From an uncultured beta proteobacterium (GTDB taxonomy: Bacteria > Pseudomonadota > Gammaproteobacteria > Burkholderiales > Burkholderiaceae_C): DNA of 64,000 nt. The DNA is taken from contig CAJAES010000072.1 in assembly GCA_903938815.1 (NCBI GenBank), forward strand, positions 62,001-126,000, written 5' to 3'. Every line of letters begins with the position of its first letter. The stretch's first letter is position 1. This document shows, in pieces, positions 1 to 14,534 of this stretch. Under the pieces are notes generated by a model. The model was not told the DNA's origin. It ran no database searches and saw only the letters and a list, made by a program, of their open reading frames with translations. Both the position numbers and the translations under genes were made by a program.

Positions 1-1
1 T

Positions 2-1021
2 GCCGGCGTGCCATTCCGGGATGCCGCCTGGCTGTGGCGCTGGTGGCGCGCCTGCCGCCCTGCCGTGCACGAGGCCAACCGGACACGCATGCATCGCCTG
101 GCGCGCTACAGCCGGGACCGCCTCGACGGGCTGACGGAGCGACTGGGCCTGGACTACGAACGCGCCATGGGCTACATGGTGCTGCTACGCAGCGAACGCG
201 AACTGGCGCGGGCTCGCGGCGGCCTGAAGCTGCTGGCCGAACTGGGCGTGCCCTTCGAACTCGTGGACGCCGCCCGCGCGCGCTTGCTAGAACCCGGCCT
301 GAGCGAGGCCACTGCACTGCGCGCCGCCGTGCACCTGCCGCAGGATGGCGTCGGCAACTGCCGCCAGTTCGCGCACCTGCTGAAGGCGGAGGCACAGAAG
401 CTGGGGGCCGGGTTCCGCTTCCAGCAGTCGGTACAGGCCATCCGGCCGGGAACGAACCCGCAGTTGACCGTGGACGGCCACGAACACAGCTTCGATGGCG
501 TGGTGGTCTGCGCCGGGCACGATGCGTCGAGCCTGCTCACGCCTCTGGGCCTGAGGCTGCCGCTGCTGCCGGTCTGGGGCTATTCGCTCACGGCGCCGCT
601 GCGCGAGTTCGACGGCCACCCCGGCATCGGCCCGCGCGCGGCGCTGATGGACGAGCGCTACAAGGTCGCGATCTCGCGCCTGGGCCGCCGCGTGCGGGTG
701 GCTGGCAGCGCGGAACTGGGCGGCACCGCCGAGCGCTTCCACACCGGCGCGATGAGCACGCTCTACAAGGTCCTGCACGACTGGTTCCCCGGCGCCGCGC
801 ACCTGGCGCAAGCCCAGCGCTGGAAAGGCGCCCGGCCCATGTTGCCGGACGGTCCGCCGGTGCTGGGCGCGAGCGGACGCCCCGGCATCTGGGTCAACCT
901 CGGCCACGGCTCCAGCGGCTGGGCGCTGTCGGCAGGGTCGGCACGCGCGCTGGCCGACCTGATGGGCGGGCGCGCTCCGGTCATCGACCTCGAAGGCCTG
1001 GGCGTCGAACGCCTGGCATGA
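2..1021 (+). CDS. FAD-dependent D-amino-acid dehydrogenase-like oxidoreductase, C-terminal part (5' truncated)
   Basis: The frame is already open at the window edge, and the listed GTG at 8 is unlikely to be the true start because the usual N-terminal FAD GxGxxG motif is missing. The visible 337 residues look like the small subunit of D-amino-acid dehydrogenase (DadA) or a related DAO-fold enzyme, which oxidatively deaminates D-amino acids and passes electrons to the respiratory chain. Supporting motifs are VVVCAGHDASSLL in the middle and the C-terminal NLGHGSSGWALSAGS, the second FAD-contacting segment of this family. Nnr starts 12 bases downstream on the same strand. The substrate cannot be told from sequence; glycine oxidase-like relatives are an alternative. 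Confidence 0.75.
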   Translation, partial: AGVPFRDAAWLWRWWRACRPAVHEANRTRMHRLARYSRDRLDGLTERLGLDYERAMGYMVLLRSERELARARGGLKLLAELGVPFELVDAARARLLEPGLSEATALRAAVHLPQDGVGNCRQFAHLLKAEAQKLGAGFRFQQSVQAIRPGTNPQLTVDGHEHSFDGVVVCAGHDASSLLTPLGLRLPLLPVWGYSLTAPLREFDGHPGIGPRAALMDERYKVAISRLGRRVRVAGSAELGGTAERFHTGAMSTLYKVLHDWFPGAAHLAQAQRWKGARPMLPDGPPVLGASGRPGIWVNLGHGSSGWALSAGSARALADLMGGRAPVIDLEGLGVERLA

Positions 1022-1033
1022 GACAGTGCGGGC

Positions 1034-2494
1034 ATGGATGCCATCCTGCCCGTCACCCGACCCTGGCCATTGCATGACCTTGCCTCCACGCGAGCACTCG
1101 AACAGTCTGCACTGGCCACTTCGCCCCCCCATGCATTGATGGCCCGGGCCGGGCTGGCCGTCGCCCGGCTGGCGCTGGCCACCTGCCCTGGTGCGAAACG
1201 TGTGCATGCTGTGGCCGGGCCCGGCAACAACGGGGGCGATGCGCTCGTGGCCGCGCGATGGCTGCAGCGGCAGGGCCTGGATGTGCGCGTCACCCTGCTC
1301 GCAGACCCGGAACACCTGCCGGACGATGCCGGCTGGGCGCTGCGCGAAGCCGGCGATCTGCGGATCGAGAGCGCCTCGCCCGACCGCTTCGAAGCCGACC
1401 TGCTGCTGGACGGCCTGCTGGGGATCGGGCTTCGCAGGGCGCCTTCGGGCGCGCTGGCCGATGCGATCCGGCGTCTGAACGCACAGCCCTCGCCGGTGCT
1501 GTCCATCGACATTCCTTCGGGCCTGGATGCCGAGTGCGGCACCTGCCACGACGGCCTCGCCGTGCGCGCGGCACACACGCTCTCCCTGCTCACCCTGAAA
1601 ACCGGCCTGTTCACGGCCGAAGGCCGGGACCACGCCGGGCGGGTCTGGCTGGACACCCTGGGCGTCGACGCTTGCGGGAGTGCGATCTCTCTGATCGGCC
1701 CTCAGGCGGACAAGGCGGCACCGCACGCCTCGCACAAGGGCCGCTTCGGCGATGTGGCCGTGGTCGGGGGCGCTGCGGGCATGGCGGGGGCGGCGTGGCT
1801 TGCCGCCAGCGCGGCGCTGGCTGCCGGAGCAGGCCGGGTGTTCGTGGGCTTGCTCGACCCGTCGGCGCCCACGCTGGCACCGGCCCGGCCCGAACTGATG
1901 TCCCGGAGCGCCGGATTCCTTTGCGCGCCGGAGCGCCTTGCATCACTCACGGTCGTGGCCGGGTGCGGCGGCGGCGACGCGGTCCGCGATTGGCTGTCGC
2001 CCTGCGTGGCCCATGCGGCGCGCCTGATCCTGGACGCCGATGCCCTGAATGCTGTGGCCCGGGAACCGGCCTTGACAGCGGCGCTGCAGGCCCGTGGCGC
2101 CCGCGGACGCCCCACCCTGCTCACACCGCACCCGCTGGAGGCGGGGCGTCTGCTCGGGCAGGACGCAGCCGCGATCCAGGCCGATCGCCCGACGGCGGCA
2201 CGCGTTCTCGCGGCGCGGTTCGGCGCGACCGTCGTGCTGAAGGGCTCGGGCACGCTGGTCGCCACGCCGGACGGCCACCTGTATGTCAACGCGACGGGCA
2301 ACGCGCGCCTGGCAAGCGCCGGAACCGGCGATGTGCTCGCCGGCTGGACCGCCGGCCTGTGGTCATGGTCGGGCGGAGACGCCATCGAGGCCGCCAGCCG
2401 TGCCGTCTTCCGCCATGGCCTCGCGGCTGAACGCGCAGGCGGCGCCGGGCCACTGCTCGCGGCAGACCTCATCCACGCGATGCAGGCGCTCTAA
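1034..2494 (+). CDS. nnr: Bifunctional NAD(P)H-hydrate epimerase/dehydratase
   Basis: This enzyme repairs damaged NAD(P)H hydrates: the N-terminal domain interconverts the R and S epimers and the C-terminal kinase-fold domain dehydrates S-NAD(P)HX using ADP or ATP. The 486 residues show both halves. The epimerase part has AGPGNNGGDALVAARWL near residue 60 and SIDIPSGLDAECG near 160. The dehydratase part has HKGRFGDVAVVGG near 235, LTPHPLEAG near 365 and the nucleotide-site motif SAGTGDVLAGW near 440. Length fits the fused bacterial form. It probably shares a transcript with the upstream oxidoreductase. It is convergent with rnr, whose stop lies 27 bases downstream. Confidence 0.93.
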   Translation: MDAILPVTRPWPLHDLASTRALEQSALATSPPHALMARAGLAVARLALATCPGAKRVHAVAGPGNNGGDALVAARWLQRQGLDVRVTLLADPEHLPDDAGWALREAGDLRIESASPDRFEADLLLDGLLGIGLRRAPSGALADAIRRLNAQPSPVLSIDIPSGLDAECGTCHDGLAVRAAHTLSLLTLKTGLFTAEGRDHAGRVWLDTLGVDACGSAISLIGPQADKAAPHASHKGRFGDVAVVGGAAGMAGAAWLAASAALAAGAGRVFVGLLDPSAPTLAPARPELMSRSAGFLCAPERLASLTVVAGCGGGDAVRDWLSPCVAHAARLILDADALNAVAREPALTAALQARGARGRPTLLTPHPLEAGRLLGQDAAAIQADRPTAARVLAARFGATVVLKGSGTLVATPDGHLYVNATGNARLASAGTGDVLAGWTAGLWSWSGGDAIEAASRAVFRHGLAAERAGGAGPLLAADLIHAMQAL

Positions 2495-2521
2495 CGCCCG
2501 CAGCGACTCACTGGCTGCAGT

Positions 2522-4885
<2,364 letters not shown>

Positions 4886-4928
4886 CATATAAGCGCAAGC
4901 GACAGGTTTGAAGTCATTGACGCATGGA

Positions 4929-4965
4929 AGCCGGATGTTCGAAAGAGCATCCGGCTTTTTCTTTT
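4929..4965 (+). terminator. Rho-independent terminator of tRNA-Leu
   Basis: The perfect 9-bp stem AGCCGGATG/CATCCGGCT with a 10-base loop is followed by TTTTCTTTT. It ends the tRNA transcript just before the convergent phosphoribosyltransferase gene. Confidence 0.85.
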
Positions 4966-4979
4966 GTTGGTCGCCGTCT

Positions 4980-5501
4980 TCAGATGGCGAACTTCTTGGC
5001 CAGGCCGTCCGGACGGAGGTTGTCGTACTCCTCGAACGGCTGGTGGATCCAGGGGCTGGTCGGCAGAGTCTCGACCGAATAGTCCGGCGTGTAGCTCGAG
5101 ACGCCCTTGGTCCAGATCACGGCGGAACGCAGTTCCGCGATCGCGGGCATGGCGCGCAGGCGGTCCACCACCGCGCGCAGCGTGACGCCCGAATCGGCCA
5201 GGTCGTCGACCAGCAGAACGCGGCCCGCGAGTTCGCCCTTCGGCAGCGTGATGTACTTGGCAAGGTCCAGGCGCCCCTGGATGGTGCCCGCATCGGCCCG
5301 ATATGAACTGGTGGCCATGATGGCCAGCGGCCGGTCGAACACACGCGAAAGCACGTCCCCGGGACGCATGCCGCCGCGGGCAAGACACAGGATCTGGTCG
5401 AATTCCCAGCCCGAGGCATGCACCTTGAGCGCCAGGCGCTCGATCAGCATGTGGTACTCGTCCCAGGAAACGTAGAGGTGCTTGCCGTCGTCAGTCAGCA
5501 T
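4980..5501 (-). CDS. Phosphoribosyltransferase (xanthine/hypoxanthine type)
   Basis: A 173-residue type I phosphoribosyltransferase, probably joining PRPP to a purine base for salvage. The PRPP-binding loop VLLVDDLADSGVTL lies near residue 95, and the LARGGMRPGDVLSR segment near 40 is typical of the xanthine/hypoxanthine-guanine group. It lies just downstream of purA on the same strand (70 bases), which supports a purine role and co-transcription. The exact base used cannot be decided from sequence; some relatives are annotated only as a phosphoribosyltransferase domain protein. Confidence 0.85.
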   Translation of the reverse strand: MLTDDGKHLYVSWDEYHMLIERLALKVHASGWEFDQILCLARGGMRPGDVLSRVFDRPLAIMATSSYRADAGTIQGRLDLAKYITLPKGELAGRVLLVDDLADSGVTLRAVVDRLRAMPAIAELRSAVIWTKGVSSYTPDYSVETLPTSPWIHQPFEEYDNLRPDGLAKKFAI

Positions 5502-5571
5502 GAGGATTCCTTGCGTTCTATGGCGTGTCTGGCGCGGTTCACGCGCGGGTCTCGTTCGGGTGTGGTCCGGG

Positions 5572-8114
<2,543 letters not shown>

Positions 8115-8186
8115 GAAAAGTACCGGGGTGATGGAAGCCGCATTGTACCGGCGCGCCCCCGGTCAGGACGCGCCGGTCTGCCGCGA

Positions 8187-9113
8187 TCAGTTCGCGACGG
8201 TGCGGTACTGCTGGTACTGCTGGCCCATGCGCGTGGACTGGCCGGCGGAGAACGTGTTCATGCACGCATCGTCGGTGTAGTCCATGAAGTTCGTGATCGG
8301 GTCCTTGCCCGCCTTGGTACGGCAGCTGTCGCGGCCGGTCGGGCAACCGTATGCAGGCGACTTCTCGGCCGGCGTATCGGAAACCTGGTCGTTCGTGTTG
8401 GTGCAGCCACCCTGGAAGGTGTGATACAGGCCAATCCAGTGGCCGACCTCATGCGTGCCGGTGTCGCCCAGGTTGTACGGGGCAGCCGTGCCGCCGGGGA
8501 CGGACGTGTACAGGATCACGACGCCGTCGCTCTTCGGAGCAGCGGTGTAGCTCGACGGGAACGTGGCCCAGCCGAGCAGACCCTGGCCGATGTTGGCCGA
8601 GTAGATGTTCAGCGTACCGGCGTTGCCCACACGAAGCGCGTTCTTGGCCTGCGTTTCCGCAGCGCTGCCGGGCGTCATGGTGTACCAGGTGGTGTTGGTG
8701 GTGCGCGTGGTGCTGACCAGCACGAACTGGAACGGCGTGGCCGCATAGGCCGCGTTCAGGACGTTCATCTGTGCCGTGATCTGGCTGTCCGGGATGTCGC
8801 CGTTCGCGAGACCGGCACCCTTGTTGATCACGTGGAAGTAGGTCGGGATCTGGATGGCCGCGGCCGGGAAGGAGTCGACATTGCGACCCTGGGCACGCTG
8901 CTCGGACACCCAGGATTGCTCCTTGGCTGACGACAGGAGCATTTCCAGCTGGGAAGGCTGGGCGGTCGAGCAACGGGCGCCGCTCTCGATATAGGCGCGC
9001 TGGTCGGCAAAGGACTTGCCGTTGAACACGAACGGCGTGGCCGCCACGGCAACGGCCGGCAGCAACGCGACGAACGAGGCAGCGAGCGCGCGACGAATGG
9101 TGAACTTGGACAT
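8187..9113 (-). CDS. Secreted zinc metalloprotease, M43 (pappalysin/cytophagalysin) type
   Basis: A 308-residue secreted protease. The N-terminus has a classic signal peptide (SKFTIRR followed by a hydrophobic stretch, cleavage about AVAVAA). The zinc site [11 protein letters not shown] fits HExxHxxGxxH, and a Met-turn, [11 protein letters not shown], follows about 50 residues later. Cys residues between the two, as in GCPTGRDSC, suggest disulfides and export. This is an M43B-like domain organisation, so a Zn-dependent endopeptidase acting outside the cell is a safe inference; its substrate is unknown. It interrupts the usual hflC-DUF2065-hisZ order and probably has its own promoter in the 107-base gap before it. 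Confidence 0.88.
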   Translation of the reverse strand: MSKFTIRRALAASFVALLPAVAVAATPFVFNGKSFADQRAYIESGARCSTAQPSQLEMLLSSAKEQSWVSEQRAQGRNVDSFPAAAIQIPTYFHVINKGAGLANGDIPDSQITAQMNVLNAAYAATPFQFVLVSTTRTTNTTWYTMTPGSAAETQAKNALRVGNAGTLNIYSANIGQGLLGWATFPSSYTAAPKSDGVVILYTSVPGGTAAPYNLGDTGTHEVGHWIGLYHTFQGGCTNTNDQVSDTPAEKSPAYGCPTGRDSCRTKAGKDPITNFMDYTDDACMNTFSAGQSTRMGQQYQQYRTVAN

Positions 9114-9220
9114 TTTGGAGCTCCTCCGAGCCGACGATAGGACGCCGGATCATAGAGTCCACAGTCACGGCGCGGAAACCGGGCGAAACCAGCGCCCCTA
9201 AGGTGAGGGAAATTCCACGG

Positions 9221-9406
9221 TTATTGCCAGACCCAGAACAGCGCCAGACCCAGAGCGACGCTGAGCATGCCGATGAACCGGATCTGCCCGTCGCTCATCT
9301 GGAGCGCGCGGGCGAACACGTTTCGCCAGGCGCCCGGGTTCAGCAGTGGCAGCAAGCCCTCGAACACCAGCATGAGCGCCAGTGCGCCGAGCAGCGCATC
9401 ACCCAC
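9221..9406 (-). CDS. DUF2065 family inner-membrane protein
   Basis: A 61-residue protein with two predicted membrane helices: LLGALALMLVFEGLLPLL and the C-terminal FIGMLSVALGLALFWVW. It matches the small YjeT/DUF2065 family, which commonly sits directly after hflC in proteobacteria, as here (10 bases). Its function is unknown; position suggests association with the HflKC-FtsH membrane complex, but that is inference. Confidence 0.85.
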   Translation of the reverse strand: MGDALLGALALMLVFEGLLPLLNPGAWRNVFARALQMSDGQIRFIGMLSVALGLALFWVWQ

Positions 9407-9416
9407 GGACGCAGCC

Positions 9417-10301
9417 TCAGCGACCGGCCGGCGTGGCGGTGCCGCGCATCGCCTTGAAGAACTCGCTGCTCGGATCGACGACGATCATGTCGGTCTTGCT
9501 GCGGAAGCTGGAGCGGTAGGCTTCCAGGCTTCGGTAGAACTGGGCGAACTGCGGGTCACGGCCGAAGGCATCGGCGTAAAGGGTGGACGCCTTGGCGTCG
9601 CCCTCGCCCTTGATCTTCTGGGCGTCGCGATAGGCCTCGGCGAGGATCACCTCGCGCTGGCGGTCGGCATCGGCGCGGATCTTCTCGGCCTCGGCGGAAC
9701 CGGTCGAACGCAGTTCATTGGCAACGCGCTTGCGTTCCGATTCCATGCGGCGATAGACGGCGTCAGTGATGTCGGCGACGAAGTCGACGCGCTTGACACG
9801 GACATCGATGATCTCGATGCCGAACGCCTTGCCCTCGTCGGCCAGACGCGCCTGCACGCCGGCCATGACCTTCTCACGGTCGGTTGCCAGCACGCTGCTG
9901 ACGGTGCGGCGGGTGACTTCCTCGTTGAAGGCGGCCTGCACCACGGGGGCCAGGCGGGTCTCGAGGTTGCGCAGGTCGGCGCCGTTGTTCCGGATGAACT
10001 GACGCGGGTCACTGATGCGCCACTTCACCATCCAGTCGATCAGCAGGCTCTTCTTCTCGGCCGTGAAGATCGGGCGAGTGTCAGGGCTGTCGAGCGTCTG
10101 GATGCGCTTGTCGAGGAACACCACGTTCTGCAGCGGCGGCGGCAGCTTGAACTTGAGCCCGGGCTCGGTGATGACTTCCTTGATCTCGCCGAGCGCGTAG
10201 ACCACGCCTACCTGGCGCTGGTCGACCACGAACATGGTCGAGAACAGCACCATCAGCGCGACCAGCGCGCCTGCAACGATGAATCCGATACGGTTGATCA
10301 T
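9417..10301 (-). CDS. hflC: HflC, SPFH-domain modulator of FtsH protease
   Basis: Partner of HflK in a large inner-membrane SPFH/prohibitin assembly that encloses and restrains the FtsH protease. The 294-residue protein begins with an N-terminal membrane anchor (IGFIVAGALVALMVLFSTMF), then VVDQRQVGVVYALGEI, where the SPFH domain starts, and a long charged coiled region rich in Ala, Glu and Arg (about 190-250). It lies 15 bases downstream of hflK and is surely co-translated. Confidence 0.96.
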   Translation of the reverse strand: MINRIGFIVAGALVALMVLFSTMFVVDQRQVGVVYALGEIKEVITEPGLKFKLPPPLQNVVFLDKRIQTLDSPDTRPIFTAEKKSLLIDWMVKWRISDPRQFIRNNGADLRNLETRLAPVVQAAFNEEVTRRTVSSVLATDREKVMAGVQARLADEGKAFGIEIIDVRVKRVDFVADITDAVYRRMESERKRVANELRSTGSAEAEKIRADADRQREVILAEAYRDAQKIKGEGDAKASTLYADAFGRDPQFAQFYRSLEAYRSSFRSKTDMIVVDPSSEFFKAMRGTATPAGR

Positions 10302-10316
10302 GATTCGGGTTCCTGT

Positions 10317-11570
10317 TCAGCGGCCTTCGCGGTCGCGGCTGCGAGTGCCGTCGCGCGAGCGCACATCGATGTTGGTGGGGGCCGATTCGGTCGGCACACC
10401 CGGTGTGGCAACTCCGGCAGCGGCAGGGGCCGCGGGCGCAGCAGCCTGCTGGATGAGCTTGTCCAGCGGCAGATAGAGCAGGTTGGACCCGCTGCGGCTG
10501 TCGACCATGACCTTCGTGACGTTGGAGTACACCTGCTGCATCGTGTCGATGTAGAGGCGGTCACGCGTGACGGCCGGCGCCTTCTGGTATTCAGTCAGGA
10601 CGGACCGGAAGCGCTGCGAATCACCCTCGGCCTGCGCCACGACACGCGAGCGGTAGCCCTCGGCCTCCTCGCGCAACCGGCTAGCGGCGCCCTGGGCCTT
10701 CGGGATCACGTCGCTGGCGTAGGCCTCGCCCTCGTTCTTGAAACGGTCGCGATCGGCACTCGCCTTGACGGCGTCGTTGAAGGCAGCCTGGACCTGATCG
10801 GGCACCTGCACGTTCTGCACGTTCACGTTGGCCACGATGATGCCGGCGTTCAGGCGGTCCACCTGGGCCTGGATGCTCTTCACGAGGTCGGCGGCGACGG
10901 CGTCGCGCTGCTCGTAGAGCACCGAATCGACGCGGCTGCGCCCGACGATCTCGCGCACCGCGGACTCGGCCGCCAGCACCACGGCATCGTCGGGATTGCG
11001 GTTCTCGAAAAGGTAGGCGCGTGCGTCCTTCAGCCGGTACTGCACCGTGAACCGGATGTCGACAATGTTCTCGTCCTGCGTGAGCATGGAGGAGTCACGC
11101 AGTCCGGTGGACTGTGCCACGGTGCTGCGGCCGACCTCGACCGAGCGCAGCTGCGTGACCGACACGGTCTCATGCGCCTGGAACGGGTACGGGAAACGCC
11201 ACTGGAAGCCGGCGTCGGACGTGTGGCTGTAGCGGCCGAACGACGTGACCACGGCCTGCTGGCCTTCCTGCACGATGAAGAAGCCGCTGCCCAGCCACAC
11301 CAGCGTCAGCACCCCGCCGATCAGGCCGAGGCCGATACCGGCGCTCTTCATGTCGGGCGGTTGCATCGGGCTGCCGCCACCCGGCGGGCGGTCGCTGCCG
11401 CCGCGGTTGGGGCCGGGGCCCTTGCCGCCGAACAGGCCGCCGAGCTTGCGGTTGAAATCGCGCCAGAGCTCGTCGAGATCGGGCGGGCCGTCGTTTCGGC
11501 CGTTGTTCAGCATCGGCCGCAGGCGGCCCGGCAGCAGGCCGGAGAACAGCGCCTTCAGGGAAGACGTCAT
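10317..11570 (-). CDS. hflK: HflK, SPFH-domain modulator of FtsH protease
   Basis: Forms the HflK-HflC complex around FtsH. Seen: a cytoplasmic Gly/Pro-rich leader with PPDLDELWRDFNRKL, one membrane helix (IGLGLIGGVLTLVWLGSGFFI), then the SPFH domain from QEGQQAVVTSFGRY onward and a C-terminal tail ending in charged residues. I chose the ATG at 11570 because TGGAG lies a few bases upstream. An ATG at 11615, overlapping the hflX stop in ATGCGTGA, is the alternative and would add 15 residues; the longest frame to 11765 is not credible. Confidence 0.94.
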   Translation of the reverse strand: MTSSLKALFSGLLPGRLRPMLNNGRNDGPPDLDELWRDFNRKLGGLFGGKGPGPNRGGSDRPPGGGSPMQPPDMKSAGIGLGLIGGVLTLVWLGSGFFIVQEGQQAVVTSFGRYSHTSDAGFQWRFPYPFQAHETVSVTQLRSVEVGRSTVAQSTGLRDSSMLTQDENIVDIRFTVQYRLKDARAYLFENRNPDDAVVLAAESAVREIVGRSRVDSVLYEQRDAVAADLVKSIQAQVDRLNAGIIVANVNVQNVQVPDQVQAAFNDAVKASADRDRFKNEGEAYASDVIPKAQGAASRLREEAEGYRSRVVAQAEGDSQRFRSVLTEYQKAPAVTRDRLYIDTMQQVYSNVTKVMVDSRSGSNLLYLPLDKLIQQAAAPAAPAAAGVATPGVPTESAPTNIDVRSRDGTRSRDREGR

Positions 11571-11607
11571 CTCGCTCCAGCGGGCGCCGAAGGTATGGAG
11601 GTGCGGG

Positions 11608-12819
11608 TCACGCATGGTGGGGTGATGTGTGGTCCAAAAGGTGCCCGTCGGCAAGGCCGGAATCCGGTGCCGGAAGGGTGGGAGTCGAATGTTCCAGGGC
11701 GGCTTCCGCGATCGCCTGCCGGAGATGATCGAGACCGATGCCGTCTCGCGCACTGACGAAGACACGCCGGATGCGTCGCCCGCCGTCTGCCAGGATCCAG
11801 TCGGACGCTTCGCGCGGCTGCTGCGATTCCTCGAGGCGGTCGATCTTGTTGCAGACCCAGATCTGTGGGATGTCGGCAGCGCCGATCTCGGCCAGCACCC
11901 GCTGGACCTCGTCGCGCTGCTCGAGATGATGGGGGCTGGAAATGTCCATCACGTGCAGAAGCAAATCGGCTTCGGCAGCCTCCTGGAGCGTGGCCTGGAA
12001 GGCCTCGACCAGCTTGTGCGGCAGGTCTCGGATGAAGCCGACAGTGTCTGACAGCGACGCGGAGCCGGCTTCCTCGCCAAGCCACAGCGAACGGGTGGTG
12101 GTGTCCAGCGTCGCGAAGAGCTGGTCCGCCGCGTAGGCGCGAGCCTTCACGAGCGAATTGAACAGCGTGGACTTGCCGGCGTTCGTGTAGCCGACCAGCG
12201 AAACCCGGAACGTGCCGCGACGCTCGCGCGCCTTGCGCTGCGTGTTGCGCTGCCGCTTGACCTTCTCGAGCCGCGCCGAGACGGACTTGATGCGCTCGCC
12301 GATCATCCGGCGGTCGAGTTCGATCTGGGCCTCACCGGGGCCGCCCCGGTTGCCGATGCCGCCCCGCTGGCGCTCCAGGTGCGACCAGCGCCGCACCAGC
12401 CGCGTAGCCAGGTACTGCAGCCGCGCCAGTTCCACCTGAAGCTTGCCTTCATGGCTCTGGGCGCGATCGCCAAAGATGTCGAGGATGAGCGAGGTGCGGT
12501 CGGCCACCGGAACGCCCAGATGGCGCTCCAGGTTGCGTTGCTGGGCAGGCGACAGGGATTGGTCGAAGATCACGCCATGGGCCTCGGTGCCCAGCACCAG
12601 GGCCTTGATCTCATCGGCCTTGCCGCTGCCGACGAACAGCGCCGCATCGGGCGCACGGCGCCTGGCCGTGACGCGCCCGACGACCTCGTCTCCTGCCGAA
12701 GCCGCGAGCAGGGCGAGCTCCTCCAGCGTCGCATCGAAGCCCGGAGACTGCGCGATGTCGACGCCGACGAGCACGGCGCGCGTGGGCGCGCCGGCTACCG
12801 CATGGGTGGGGGTGGTCAA
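11608..12819 (-). CDS. hflX: GTPase HflX (ribosome-splitting factor)
   Basis: Binds the 50S subunit and splits stalled ribosomes in a nucleotide-dependent way, notably after heat stress. The 403 residues show the HflX N-terminal domain (VGSGKADEIKALV), a basic glycine-rich linker GGIGNRGGPGEAQIELDRR near 160, then the G domain: G1 GYTNAGKSTLFNSL near 207, G3 DTVGFIRDLPHKL near 255, G4 NKIDR near 325. It overlaps or abuts hflK and lies 34 bases after hfq, matching the conserved hfq-hflX-hflK-hflC order. Confidence 0.96.
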   Translation of the reverse strand: MTTPTHAVAGAPTRAVLVGVDIAQSPGFDATLEELALLAASAGDEVVGRVTARRRAPDAALFVGSGKADEIKALVLGTEAHGVIFDQSLSPAQQRNLERHLGVPVADRTSLILDIFGDRAQSHEGKLQVELARLQYLATRLVRRWSHLERQRGGIGNRGGPGEAQIELDRRMIGERIKSVSARLEKVKRQRNTQRKARERRGTFRVSLVGYTNAGKSTLFNSLVKARAYAADQLFATLDTTTRSLWLGEEAGSASLSDTVGFIRDLPHKLVEAFQATLQEAAEADLLLHVMDISSPHHLEQRDEVQRVLAEIGAADIPQIWVCNKIDRLEESQQPREASDWILADGGRRIRRVFVSARDGIGLDHLRQAIAEAALEHSTPTLPAPDSGLADGHLLDHTSPHHA

Positions 12820-12853
12820 GGCAGGTTGCTGTCGACGGCCGGATGCGCCGGCA

Positions 12854-13099
12854 TCAGGCGGCCGGTTCCGGATTCTCGTTCGCGTGGAAATTCACCGCGC
12901 GGCCGGGCACCACGGTGGAAATCGCGTGCTTGTAGACCATCTGGGTCACGGTATTGCGCAGGAGCACCACGTACTGGTCGAAGGATTCGATGTGCCCCTG
13001 CAGCTTGATGCCGTTGACGAGGTAGATCGAGACCGGAACGTGTTCCTTGCGCAGCAGGTTCAAAAAGGGGTCCTGCAAAAGCTGGCCTTTGTTGCTCAC
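12854..13099 (-). CDS. hfq: RNA chaperone Hfq
   Basis: Hexameric Sm-like protein that pairs small RNAs with mRNAs. The 81-residue product carries the Sm1 motif ([18 protein letters not shown]) and Sm2 motif ([12 protein letters not shown]), and begins [18 protein letters not shown] as in other betaproteobacteria. It has only a short tail after Sm2, and sits between der and hflX. Confidence 0.98.
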   Translation of the reverse strand: MSNKGQLLQDPFLNLLRKEHVPVSIYLVNGIKLQGHIESFDQYVVLLRNTVTQMVYKHAISTVVPGRAVNFHANENPEPAA

Positions 13100-13181
13100 G
13101 ATATTTTCCGTGTTGAAAGTTGATCAGAAGTACACCTTATCACAGCGTCCGTCGCACCCTGCGGCGGCGCAGCAATTGGTG

Positions 13182-14522
13182 TCAGGAACCCTTGTGATCG
13201 AAGGGATTCGCACCGGAGCGCAACTCGATCCGCAGCGGCGTGCCGACCAGTTTGAAGTGCTCGCGGATCCGGCCTTCGAGGAACCTCTTGTACACATCGG
13301 TGATGTGTTCGACCGAATTGCCGTGGATCACGACGACCGGTGGATTCATGCCGCCCTGGTGCGCGTATCGCAGCTTCGGGCGGAAGGCGCCGTCGCGGCG
13401 CGGCGCCTGATGCTGCACCGCATCCAGAATGAGCCGGGTCAGCTGCGGCGTCGGCATCTTGCGCGTGGCCGAGGCATGGGCGTCCGCGATGGCCTTCCAG
13501 ACCGCGCCGATGCCCTGGCGCCGAAGCGCCGAGATGTGCAGGATGGGCGCGAACTTCAGGAAGGCCAGCCGGCTCTCGATGGACCGCTCCAGTTGCTGGC
13601 GCTGGTAGGAGTCGACGGCATCCCACTTGTTGACGGCCAGGACCACCGCCCTGCCCGACTCCAGGATGTAGCCCGCGATGTGCGCGTCCTGGTCGGTCAC
13701 GCCCTGCGTGGCATCGAGCAGCAGCAGGACGACGTTCGCATCGGCGATGGCCTGCAGGGTCTTCACGACCGAGAACTTCTCGATCGCCTCGAAGACCTTG
13801 CCCTTGCGGCGCAGACCCGCGGTATCGATCAGCTCAAAACGCTTGCCGTCCCGCTCGAACGGCACCTTGATGGCGTCACGCGTGGTGCCCGGCTGGTCGA
13901 ACGCGACCAGGCGCTCCTCGCCCAGCCAGGTGTTGATCAGGGTCGATTTGCCCACGTTGGGCCGCCCCGCCACGGCCAGCCGGATCGGACGTTCCTCGCT
14001 GCCGTCCTCGATCGCCTCTTCCTCGTCCTCCGGGAAGGACTCCAGAGCAGCGTCGAGCAGGCTGCGGATGCCTTGCCCGTGCGCGGCCGACACCGGGTGG
14101 GGTTCGCCGATGCCGAGCTCGTGGAACTCCGCGATCTGCGGCGCCTCGAGCATGCCTTCGGCCTTGTTGACGGCCAGGATCACCTGCTTGTTGCAGGCGC
14201 GAAGGTAGCGCGCGATCTCGTGGTCCTGGGCGGACAGGCCGGCACGAACGTCGGTGACGAAGACGACGGCGTCGGCCTCGGCCACAGCCTGCCGCGTCTG
14301 ACGCGCCATCTGGTGCACGATGCCTTCGGTGGCTTCGGGTTCGAAGCCGCCCGTGTCGACGACGATGAACTCGCGCGTGCCATGCCGGGCGTCGCCGTAA
14401 TGGCGGTCACGGGTCAGACCGGCGAAGTCCGCGACAATGGCGTCGCGGCTCTTCGTGATGCGATTGAACAGGGTGGACTTGCCGACGTTGGGCCGGCCGA
14501 CCAGTGCGATCACCGGCTTCAT
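13182..14522 (-). CDS. der: Ribosome assembly GTPase Der (EngA)
   Basis: Double-GTPase that assists maturation of the 50S ribosomal subunit. Two complete G domains are visible in 446 residues: the first with [14 protein letters not shown] at residue 8 and DTGGFEP near 57; the second with [16 protein letters not shown] near 185 and [10 protein letters not shown] near 235. They are followed by the KH-like C-terminal domain. It sits between bamB and hfq on one strand, the usual gammaproteobacterial and betaproteobacterial order. Confidence 0.98.
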   Translation of the reverse strand: MKPVIALVGRPNVGKSTLFNRITKSRDAIVADFAGLTRDRHYGDARHGTREFIVVDTGGFEPEATEGIVHQMARQTRQAVAEADAVVFVTDVRAGLSAQDHEIARYLRACNKQVILAVNKAEGMLEAPQIAEFHELGIGEPHPVSAAHGQGIRSLLDAALESFPEDEEEAIEDGSEERPIRLAVAGRPNVGKSTLINTWLGEERLVAFDQPGTTRDAIKVPFERDGKRFELIDTAGLRRKGKVFEAIEKFSVVKTLQAIADANVVLLLLDATQGVTDQDAHIAGYILESGRAVVLAVNKWDAVDSYQRQQLERSIESRLAFLKFAPILHISALRRQGIGAVWKAIADAHASATRKMPTPQLTRLILDAVQHQAPRRDGAFRPKLRYAHQGGMNPPVVVIHGNSVEHITDVYKRFLEGRIREHFKLVGTPLRIELRSGANPFDHKGS

Positions 14523-14534
14523 GGGGTTCTCCTG

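Noticed and set aside
287-1735. Long minus-strand ORF (482 aa) over dadA-like and nnr genes
   Set aside because: Antisense shadow of two well-supported genes; Arg/Gln/Gly-rich and with no family features.
9267-11756. Plus-strand ORF of 829 aa opposite hflC and hflK
   Set aside because: Antisense shadow; both hfl genes have clear families in conserved order.
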